DNA of 64,000 nt from Chondrosia reniformis (Eukaryota; Porifera; Demospongiae; Chondrillida; Chondrillidae). Shown in pieces: positions 44,300 through 52,934 of the stretch (position 1 is the stretch's first letter; every line of letters starts with the position of its first letter). The translations under genes were made by a program, and so were the position numbers. The notes below the pieces were generated by a model. It ran no database searches, was not told the origin of the DNA, and saw nothing but the letters and a program-made list of their open reading frames with translations. The stretch is from assembly GCA_947172415.1 (NCBI GenBank), contig OX359191.1, forward strand, positions 6,076,001 to 6,140,000, read 5' to 3'.

Positions 44300-45484
44300 A
44301 TGCAATCGCGGATAATACTTAAAATGGCCACCCGAATATTACTGTCTAATAATTCACTCCGAAGTCTTATTACAGTGCACGGCCGAACGTGTGCACAGAA
44401 TATACGACTGCTCAGTAATGAACAAGTTCATTTGGACTTTATTCCAATTCCTCAATATCTTCCGCGACAAAACGAGCCGCTAACGAAGAAGAGAGCTAGA
44501 TTATTGTACCAAAGTAGGAAGAGGGGAATGTTGGAAAATGGACTGTTACTGAGGTAATATTGTTTGATATACAAAGATAGTATCCCTTCCAGACATCCTT
44601 TCTTTTGATACAGTTGCTTTGCTGATAAATATTTGGATGGATTCACTGCCAAACAACTTGATGATTATGACCGGTTGATAAATGTGCCTAGCAACGACTG
44701 GGAGATATACTACTGGGCCACGGGTTAGTAATATACCTACTCTCTTCCCATTTGTATAGGCAGCCTTTCCTATCTGTGCATCACTTCTTTTCCAGTAAAT
44801 TGTGTGTTCTATGTACGTATCATACATGCTTTGTATACATATTCCTTTTACTCAATTTCCCATAAAATTGTTTGGATCTGTAATCTACAGTGACACCTCT
44901 CTGAACATTGTACATTGTACATTACTGACCTTGTTTTTATACTACAGTACTGTACATTACTGACCTTGTTTTTATACTACAGTACTGTACATTACTGACC
45001 TTGTTTTTATACTACAGTACTGTACATTACTGACCTTGTTTTTATACTACAGTACTGTACATTACTGACCTTGTTTTTATACTACAGTACTGTACATTAC
45101 TGACCTTGTTTTTATACTACAGTACTGTACATTACTGACCTTGTTTTTATACTACAGTACTGTACATTACTGACCTTGTTTTTATACTACAGTACTGTAC
45201 ATTACTGACCTTGTTTTTATACTACATGCAGTACTGTAATAAGACTGGGACAAGCAAAGTTGCTTCAATTTTTAGAGAAATTCATTAAACTGGTGGTTTG
45301 GCTTTATTAGAGACAAGTCCGCCCAACTATAGCTTAGTCCTTATTCATGTAATTTGTATATACAGGGAAGAGTGCTATTCCAGATGAATACCAATCTGAA
45401 ATCATGAAATTGTTGCAAGAATTTGTTAGGAATGAATCAAAGGAATCACGATTTAGACAACCTGACCTAAAGAATTCCAATTAA
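44300..45484 (+). CDS. SDHAF2: Succinate dehydrogenase assembly factor 2, intact copy B
   Basis: Mitochondrial factor (yeast Sdh5) needed for covalent FAD attachment to the flavoprotein subunit of complex II. Exons 44300-44553, 44614-44723, 45366-45484; phases agree and give 160 residues from the first ATG or 152 from the second (44324). The second start, followed by Arg/Ser-rich residues without acids ([15 protein letters not shown]), is the better mitochondrial presequence. Seen: [48 protein letters not shown], then the Arg/Pro-containing tail. Intron 2 holds a 35-bp minisatellite. Human SDHAF2 is 166 residues. Confidence 0.93.
44925..45232. repeat. 35-bp minisatellite in SDHAF2 intron 2
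   Basis: About nine near-perfect copies of a unit containing AGTACTGTACATTACTGACC followed by TTGTTTTTATACTAC. Copies are almost identical, so the array is young. It is absent from the truncated SDHAF2 copy A because the break lies upstream of it. Confidence 0.93.
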
Positions 45485-45819
45485 CTGAATTTCATCAGAA
45501 ATTAATTTATCTTCACAAGTATTCTGTATATAAGACAAATATATGTATACGTACATCAAAATTTCTAGATGTCTGTGAATGCTGAATGTGCATTAAATGA
45601 AATTTTCTAGTATATAAAGTTAATGTATGGCAAGATACATATATATATATATATATTCATGAATGCATCCATCTAGCTACTTATATATTCATAATTCATA
45701 TAAAAGTCATTTTATATATTCCACATCATTGAACATGATCATGAGGAAGTCCTTTTATACTAACCAACTGCTCAACATTCCAAATAGTAAACAGCTTTGA
45801 TTAGTCTCATCATTTGACT

Positions 45820-46095
45820 CTGAATTTTTTCCTGCCTACATATATCCCCCAAGCAGCATAATGAACAATAAAATGGCCAAACCAATTATGTAAAGTTCAC
45901 TTGATGGGAACCAGAGTCTTCCCTTTGCCACTCAAAAGAGATGGTTGAGCCATTGACAATTTTCGTCATTATATAGGACTCATCAGTATGGTCATACAAT
46001 TAAAATTTGAGTGGCAAGTTTGCTGCTAAGTACTCCCAACAGTCAAAAGACCTTATAAATAGATAAGGAAGCAACCAAAAAGTGTGGTTGACCAC
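45820..46095 (-). repeat. Family B element with decayed hammerhead
   Basis: It shares TTGATGGGAACCAGAGTC and CCACTCAAAAGAGATGG with the 46401–46804 element. On the minus strand 45950–45991 retains CCATA, CTGATGA, GTCC and GAAAA. Stem III is changed and stem I has one mismatch, so it is near-intact but probably inactive. Confidence 0.6.
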
Positions 46096-46400
46096 TTAAA
46101 TGAAAAATTAAGGGGAGCTTGGCTCTCGTTAAAGTTGACTTGATTATGGAAAAGTGTATAGAGAAAGAGAGAATTATAAAACTTCCATGGTTATGTTTGT
46201 ATTATAAAAGTGCACCTTACATAATGTGTGCCCACCGCTTGATAGTGGATACATAAAGACACCAGTATACCTATGAAGTAGCTCACAGACAGCAGAAATA
46301 AAAGCCATGATGTGTACCTGGTAATTAAAGTAACACTTCAAATTTATAAATATTTATAGTCTACTGTAATTCACTACTGGAATAAATCAAATTATGTCAT

Positions 46401-46804
46401 CATCATTAAACTCTGGGTATTACCCCTGCCCACTCATGTCCTCTGAGGAGCATGATGAGCTAATGGGCGGAACCGAAGTTTGCTTGATGGGAACCAGAGT
46501 CTCCCCCTAGTTATTAGTTATTAGTGGTCAGCCACACTTTTGGCTGCACCCCTTATCTGCTGATAAGGAAACCACAAGCCTTTTTGCTTCTGGGAGTACT
46601 TATTAGCAGACTAGCCACTCAAACTTCCATCATATACCATACTGATGAGTCCTAATAAGGATGAAACAGCTGTTTATGGCTTGACTATCTTTTTGAGTGG
46701 CTAGGGGGAGACTCTGGTTCCCATCAAGCGACTTCGGTTCCGCCCATTAGCTCACTGCGCTCCTCAGGGGACATGAGTGGGCAGGCCCCCAGAGTTTAAT
46801 GATG
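46401..46804 (+). repeat. Family B foldback element with an intact hammerhead
   Basis: The arms 46401–46510 and 46701–46804 are long inverted repeats (CTCTGG, CCCACTCATGTC, GGCGGAACC, GGGAACCAGAGTC, CCCCCTAG and their mirrors). The ribozyme lies next to the right arm. CTAGCCACTCAAA (from about 46610) and TTTGAGTGGCTAG (to about 46704) can lengthen ribozyme stem I beyond an internal loop. No open frame. Related fragments lie at 12.6, 35.7, 45.9 and 62.7 kb. Confidence 0.75.
46637..46679 (+). ncRNA. Type I hammerhead ribozyme (family B)
   Basis: All elements are present in order: CCATA (46637–46641), CTGATGA (42–48), stem II GTCC/GGAT with a TAATAA loop (49–62), GAAA (63–66), a self-complementary stem III (ACAGCTGT, 66–73), cleavable T (46674), and TATGG (75–79) pairing with CCATA. 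Compared with the ribozymes at 48.3 and 48.6 kb, stem I (CCATA/TATGG versus CCACA/TGTGG) and stem II (TCC/GGA versus CCC/GGG) both changed on two strands together. This covariation supports selection for RNA structure. Confidence 0.78.
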
Positions 46805-46989
46805 GTGACATCGATGCTTTAAGATCGGCTTTAGATCCAAATCAAATTATATATTGTTTTTGCTGAACTGACTGTTGAGTTTCTGTATTATTGTATTACT
46901 AAGACAGGGTGGCATCTTTGGGATCCACAAAAATAGGTCTTGAAAGGTAGAGAACATAGTGCCCATGCAGTTTTGACTGATCATGTGAG

Positions 46990-46992
<3 letters not shown>

Positions 46993-47069
<77 letters not shown>

Positions 47070-47480
47070 AGTGCATCATGTGCAAAGCACACTAGGGCGT
47101 TTACCCCATGTAGCACTGTGCAGACAATAAATTAAACTATATATAAACATAAAAATGGGTTAATTTCCACAAATTGCCATTTAGTCAGTGACATCAGTAC
47201 TATGTTTGTAGAATCTGTGATACCACATCTTCTCTAGTGCTCTTCCCACTCTTCCTTCCTTGCAGGCTCTATCTAGTATTAGAGCACATTTCTTCTTTTC
47301 TCCCATCTCCTGGAATCCTTCCACTGTGTCCCCCATGGCTTGCAACAACTCCTTCCTCTTCTCCACCACCTACAGTGCAGTAGGAAATGCTCTTCATCCT
47401 CCACCTCTTCTTCACATTGCTTACATATTCTTTCTTCTTTCTTTAAGTTGTTCCACCTGCCTGTTTCCACTCTCATAATT
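46993..47480 (-). mobile_element. 3' end of a LINE-type retrotransposon with (AAT)n tail
   Basis: On the minus strand two overlapping frames encode the C-terminal Cys/His knuckle seen after many non-LTR reverse transcriptases (ICKQC, EVEDEEHFLLHC), with one frameshift. About 110 bp of 3' untranslated sequence follows, then a run of about 25 AAT units (46993–47067), the simple-repeat tail that several LINE clades carry. It is 5'-truncated and frameshifted, hence dead. Confidence 0.75.
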
Positions 47481-47539
47481 AGCCCTGCAGTTCCTCCTCT
47501 TAATATATTATCTATTTTTAAATTATGTAAGACCGAATT

Positions 47540-47935
47540 TACAAGTTTATTAGGCGATTTTGATGTTTGTGTGCCTAAGTGCTCTCTGAGATCTAGGTGT
47601 CCGAATTCTAATACACTTTACTCTATGTATCCATGCATGCATTGGGAGTCGATGGGACTGAAAATCGATCCTTCACTTTCATGGGGAGTCAGGAGTGGAA
47701 TAGTCTACTTGCTTACTTAAGAAACATCAAGTCCCAAGCCATTTTCAAGAATATAAGCTGACTCAGAGAGATTTCTTTACTAACTTATTAGCATACATTG
47801 CATGATTATTTGACAGTTTTATTCTACTCATATTCTTATTTCATATGCATATTGACAGGGCTCCCAGGTATAGACCAGCCTCGGCTGATGGGACACTCTG
47901 TTGTATAAAATAAAGTTAATATAATAAATATTTAT
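47540..47935 (+). mobile_element. 3' end of a second LINE-type element, copy 1
   Basis: Matches 49830–50165. The frame encoding the WNSLP-type C-terminal motif of non-LTR elements, clear in the other copy, is interrupted here. It ends in a shared 3' sequence (GGGCTCCCAGGTATAGACC, then ATAAAATAAAGTTA). Confidence 0.7.
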
Positions 47936-48318
47936 GTAATTGTGATGTTGCACAATTTATTATTATAGTTTAGTGCATGGGAAATGATTGCACAATGCAC
48001 TTCCTGGAGTATTCCACTTTTAATGACTAGTTCCAATGTATTAGCAAGCAATTGCAACACTCCATAAATCACCAACGAAGCCATTTTTGGTTATTTGCAG
48101 CCATTAATACATGCTTTTCTAAATGCCAAAACGAAAAGGGGAGTTTTTTGCACGTAAGCCTGTGCTGGGCCTATCATTGCAAATAATAAACACCACTGGA
48201 TATTACGCCAACCAACCAAGTGACAATGGTCTACTTGGCTGGGGGACCAAAGTCCTATTCAGTGGCAACCAGTGATGACCTCCCAGTCATCCAATAATGG
48301 GAAAAAATCATCAATGAA

Positions 48319-48361
48319 CCACAGACAGCTGTTTCACCCTCTTTAGGGCTCATCAGTGTGG
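48319..48361 (-). ncRNA. Type I hammerhead ribozyme (family B), left arm
   Basis: Minus-strand mirror of the 48605–48647 ribozyme, identical in sequence: CCACA, CTGATGA, GCCC/GGGT with a TAAAGA loop, GAAA, palindromic ACAGCTGT, C, TGTGG. Both orientations are therefore present within 330 bp. Confidence 0.8.
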
Positions 48362-48604
48362 TATACATCGGTAGCTGAAAATGGATAACTGTTCTCTGCT
48401 TATCAATCCACGTCAAGTGAAACACTTGTGGTTTCATGATAACAGAGAATGGAGGCTATAGTCAAGGCGTGACTAGGCGCTCAAATTAAAAGGGGAGTTT
48501 TTTGCACGTAAGCCTGTGCTGGGCTATCATTGCAAATAATGTGTTTCACTTGACGTGGATTGATAAGCAGAGAACAGTTATCCATTTTCAGCTACCGATG
48601 TATA

Positions 48605-48647
48605 CCACACTGATGAGCCCTAAAGAGGGTGAAACAGCTGTCTGTGG
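48605..48647 (+). ncRNA. Type I hammerhead ribozyme (family B), right arm
   Basis: CCACA (48605–48609) pairs with TGTGG (48643–48647), and one more A–T pair can be added outside. CTGATGA is 48610–48616, stem II GCCC/GGGT 48617–48630, GAAA 48631–48634, and stem III the ACAGCTGT palindrome. The cleavable base is C48642 in the most common GUC context. Every position I know to be required is present. Only a two-by-two pairing through the palindrome (dimer) or a loopless stem III is unusual, and both are known in type I hammerheads of retrozymes and satellite DNAs. Confidence 0.82.
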
Positions 48648-48799
48648 TTCATTGATGATTTTTTCCCATTATTGGATGACTGGGAGGTCATCACTGGTTG
48701 CCACTGAATAGGACTTCGGTCCCCCAGCCAAGTAGACCATTGTCACTTGGTTGGTTGGCGTAATATCTAGTGGTGTTTATTATTTGAAATGCCAAAACA

Positions 48800-49829
48800 T
48801 ATACATTACGTTATTTTAATAAACATCACCATGCCTAGAAATGTTGCTAAGACAAGCAGTAAAAAAATCTAAATTGTCCACGAACAACTTCTTTTCCTTT
48901 GTTCCTGGATCCTCTCAGTCTCATGTTCCAAATTATCAATGTTCTTATCAGCTTTAACAGACGCATGGTAACAGAAAAAATAAACTGAATGGAAACAGAA
49001 TCCCACATAAACATGAATAAATTATGACACTAAAGGAATTAAAGTGACAAATTTGAACAAATAACCATCCAAAAGGGACCATTAATATGACTTACTTATA
49101 TGTATAAGCACTTTACAGTACATCTAGAAAAAGCAATGAAGCAAGACAATGATCATATAATAAGGCTAACAATACACAAATGGAATATATACTGCCTCAA
49201 ATTTCAGTGACTTAACAATGCACATCACTTCCATGTTTGGGTGTACCATGATGGCTGAAGTAGGGATAGTGGGGGTAGTAGGTAGGGATGCATATATAGA
49301 AAGGAGAAAAGCATGCATAGTATATAGAGGATTCATATGGTTGTATCATGGTAGTACTCTCTAAATAAAGAATTTAAGAAAGAACATGTGTCAAAATGCA
49401 AACCACAGATATAACTTAATACATTTGCATATAAGTATATGAAAGAGATAATGCTGGCAGTTGAACACAGACCAAGTGGTTTAATCCATCAGGACTCTGC
49501 CAGTGAATTACAATGCCACAGCATCTTCCATTAATGTCTCCCTCTTATATATGCATATATAGCTACAAGCTAGGTACATACAATTATAGTCTCCATTCAC
49601 ACAATTATATACTTATAAAATTAGGTAGTGGTGATTCAACCAATCAGGAGAAGCTAACCACCATATAATCTCATGCACCTAAAAATTGGCAACAAACATA
49701 ATTGTTTCTCAGCTGTATTAAATTGCACCTAAGTTGATGAAATCATAGATTATCTATACTATGTAATCAGGAGTGGAAAAGTTAATTATAGTACATTTTG
49801 CATAGCTATACTACGTTTTGATGTTTGTC
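48800..49829. other. Gene-free intergenic stretch
   Basis: AT-rich DNA between mobile elements; no exon, RNA gene or repeat family that I recognise. Confidence 0.6.
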
Positions 49830-50165
49830 TGAAGTTGGTAGCCTATAAGAGATCTAGGGATCCGAATTCTAATACTTTACTCTATGTATCCAATGGGAGT
49901 CGATGGGACTGAAAATCGATCCTTCACTTCCATGGGTAGTCAGGAGTGGAATAGTCTACCTGCTTACTTAAGAAACATCAAGTCCCAAGCCATTTTCAAG
50001 GATAAGCTGAGAGATTTCTTTACTAACTTATTAGCATACATTGCATGATTATTTGACATTTTTATTCTACTCATATTCTTATTTCGTATGCATGTTGACA
50101 GGGCTCCCAGGTATAGACCAGCCTCGGCTGATGGGACACTCTTGTATAAAATAAAGTTAGACTAA
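49830..50165 (+). mobile_element. 3' end of the second LINE-type element, copy 2
   Basis: The frame around 49920–50030 reads NRSFTSMGSQEWNSLPAYLR and on to LRDFF, the C-terminal pattern common after non-LTR reverse transcriptases. The 3' untranslated part ends with ATAAAATAAAGTTA. 5'-truncated. It lies just downstream of TMEM41B, in antisense to it. Confidence 0.75.
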
Positions 50166-50256
50166 CACAGTGTATATACACATATGTACATGATGTTTAA
50201 TGTTTAAATAAATGGAATAAAATTACATTTCCAAGGTAATATAGTAAACAATTCTT

Positions 50257-52354
50257 TCAAGTAATTCTCTTTGAAAGTGTTCTTTTAAATATTACTGGTA
50301 AAATAGACACAACAGCTAATAAAGCAAGTATAGCTATGGAACCCCAAGAGATGTGTCCGGTAGCAGATGTCATCTGATAAAGAGTGGTCCCAGCCCTGAT
50401 GAAAAGGAATGACGGAGGAGCCACACCTGTATACATAGATATTAGTGATAATAGATCTTTCAGATTAAATCTTAGATCATGTGACCCTGGGCTATTGGCA
50501 CAATGAAGCACAATTGAATAAAGCAAATATATGACTGGGTGACTTTATGAAGAGCTATAGGGTTGACTGTACACCTACCAATGAATGTTCCTATAAAGAA
50601 GGGTAGCAGTGGTACTCCAATAACAGGAGAGGCTATGTTGATGAACCAGTTTGGTAAAAAAGGAGTAATTCTTAAAAATACAATATAATTCATGAGATCA
50701 GATCTGTGATTTTCAACCTGCTTCTTCCAGGTGGCTACTCGAGTAGAGAAGTACTTGGCAACAATAACTTGTCCAAGTAGGGCAGAAAGGAGGTAGCAAA
50801 ATGATGCACCTATTGCTGAACACTGTAGTGAGTTGGTAAAGTAGAGATCATGTTAAATGGGATGCCTTGCTTTTAACATATGCTATTAATATATATGCTA
50901 CATGCATATATACGTAGGTATTCATGCAAGGAAGTATATACGTACATATATATATAAAGTGAAGTGCACATAGAGTTGATATAGTGGTATGATGTCATTA
51001 AATTAATGTAGTTGATCATTAATTAATACCTAAACTGATAGCTCAAAGTATTCTTTCATGATTTATGTAAATGCTAAACATTGGAAGATAATTATATAAA
51101 TGTGTATTATGTAGGTAATAAATTAGATGTTAGCTGCAAATGATATAGACCTGCTACACATACAGAAGACAACATTAGCACTTCAAAAGGTGCATGTGAG
51201 GTGCATGTGAGGTGCATGTGAGGTGCATGAGAGGTGCATGTGAGGTGCATGTGAGGTGCATGAGAGGTCTATATGAGGTACATGTGAGGTACATGTGAGG
51301 TGCATGTGAGGTGCATGAGAGGTCTATATGAGGTACATGTGAGGTGCATGTGAGGTACATGTGAGGTGTATATGAGGTACATGTGAGGTGCATGTGAGGT
51401 GCATGTGAGGTGCATGTGGGGTGCATGTGAGGTACATGTGAGGTGCATGTGAGGTGCATATGAGCTGCATGTGAGGTGCATGTGAGGTGCATGTGAGGTG
51501 CATGTGAGCTGCATGTGAGGTGCATGTGAGGTGCATGTGAGGTGCATGTGAGGTGCATGTGAGGTGCATGTGAGGTGCATGTGATTCCTAAAATACACTT
51601 ACCAGACAGACTAGGAAGAGTGCCAAAACAAAATGGAATAGAAATCCAGAAAGAATACTTAGAAATATACTTCCTGGAATAGCAAAGGTTTGAAGACTAC
51701 TTTGAGTTAAGGAAAGAAAAGTTCAAGTTCCAAGTATCAAAACACTCAAGTAAAGCCAATACACGTCTTCCATACATAATACACAATACATAATGTCCTT
51801 TTAACTACACAGTAGCTGTTCAAGGTGACCACAGACTTTGAATCCAATTGACAAGAGTTCCCATTAGTCTTTATAGGACAAGATTATTTAGCATTTACTG
51901 TTATACTAATGTGAGCATCTAATTAATGACATATGTGTACATATCAGAGATGAGGGAGAATACATAAGCTTAACAAGTGGATACAATATGTAGGTCGCAA
52001 AGAAGGCAGTAAGAACTGTAAAATAATGGCTCTCTCGATATTTTGACAAGAGACGTCCTAAATCCTTTGCATCTTCAATGTCACGAGGTAACTTCATCAA
52101 CAATTTATCTTCTCTATGAAAGGAAAATTAATCAAAAAGTTAACAACGTTCATAAGTAAACTAACAATATTGGAAAGTAGTTACAGTTTGTTAAGGCTGC
52201 ATGACAGTAAAACAACCACTTACTCGTTCAGTTCTGGAAAGCTAAGAAAGATAATGAACATGAATAAAGCGGACAGTGCAAAAATTATAACAATTTTCAG
52301 CAAGGACCATCTAGTTTGTCCACGTTTTGTGAAACTGCCATTCAGTTCGGCCAT
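50257..52354 (-). CDS. TMEM41B: TMEM41B-like VTT-domain membrane protein, complete
   Basis: ER multi-pass protein of the DedA/VTT family; relatives scramble phospholipids and act in autophagosome formation and lipid export. Exons on the minus strand: 52354-52224, 52113-51985, 51696-51603, 50822-50579, 50426-50257; phases agree and give 255 residues. Seen: an N-terminal membrane span, the DAKDLGRLLSKYRESHYFTVLTAFFATYI block, TFAIPGSIFLSILSGFLF, the VTT signature FLRITPFLPNWFINIASPVI, and a C-terminal GVAPPSF..AGTTLYQ with a last membrane span. These match TMEM41B better than TMEM41A or VMP1. Length is close to vertebrate TMEM41B (about 290). Intron 3 contains an 11-bp tandem array. Confidence 0.93.
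51189..51584. repeat. 11-bp tandem array (GAGGTGCATGT) in TMEM41B intron 3
   Basis: About 36 copies of an 11-bp unit with variants (ACATGT, CATGAGA, TATATGA). Eleven is not a multiple of three, so all three minus-strand frames read the same 11-residue periodic peptide; these frames are artefacts of the array. Confidence 0.92.
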
Positions 52355-52934
52355 TTTGTTTCCAATTAGATATATGCAATACATGCTTGCACATGTGTAA
52401 TCCGTGAAAGCAGCAATTATACAGCAGCGCACCTTGAAATTTACAAAGACGAATATACGTATTATATGCAATCAATATTTGAATATATGTAGTCACGTAC
52501 AGTCACATAGGATGTGAGATTGTGATTGCTGCAAGCTATATAGTGCAAATTATGTGCTTTATAATGCAAAAGGATATCCATGCAATCTAGCTAGATGCAT
52601 GATTAATCAATTAATGATCAAACGTTTTACTAACTGATCAAAATTGTGGGGCTCTTAAATATCATCCATGCAGCTTGACTAGTACGTATATACATGATTA
52701 TCCTTCCAGTTAGACAAGTGTCACTTCAATAAAACCATAAATATTATTACTATTACAAAATTATCCAGTCAATACTTACATAGATAGACAAAGAGATGGT
52801 AAAAATAAGATTCAATTGGTTGAAATAAAAAGCTTGTCAATTTGTTGTTTAAACTATAGTCAACACAAAAAGATACACTCAGAAACATAAATAAACAAGC
52901 CCAAGTTTACTAATCATCATCTGTCAGCCTGTTC

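Larger units (their letters stand above)
41504..44659. repeat. 3.16-kb tandem duplication, unit B
   Basis: Second unit. It ends at AACAACTT inside SDHAF2 exon 2, after which the intact gene continues with GATGATTATGACC. The junction between units (41499/41504) has a few bases of altered sequence, with AAAATATCTTC restoring the match. Confidence 0.93.
48133..48786. repeat. Foldback element with two inverted hammerheads and direct repeats
   Basis: The arms 48189–48431 and 48541–48782 are near-perfect inverted repeats. A 51-bp block starting AAAAGGGGAGTTTTTTGC occurs just before each arm (48137 and 48489). AAATGCCAAAAC at 48121–48132 and 48787–48798 flanks the whole and may be a 12-bp target-site duplication. 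The open frames along the arms mirror each other and carry no protein features. Confidence 0.78.

Noticed and set aside
48255-48711. Two 60–69 residue open frames with the same peptide on opposite strands
   Set aside because: They are mirror readings of the foldback arms that carry the hammerheads; no protein features.
51175-51598. Long minus-strand open frames made of MHLTCTSHAP-like repeats
   Set aside because: All three frames read the same periodic peptide from an 11-bp array inside a TMEM41B intron; there is no start context or domain.
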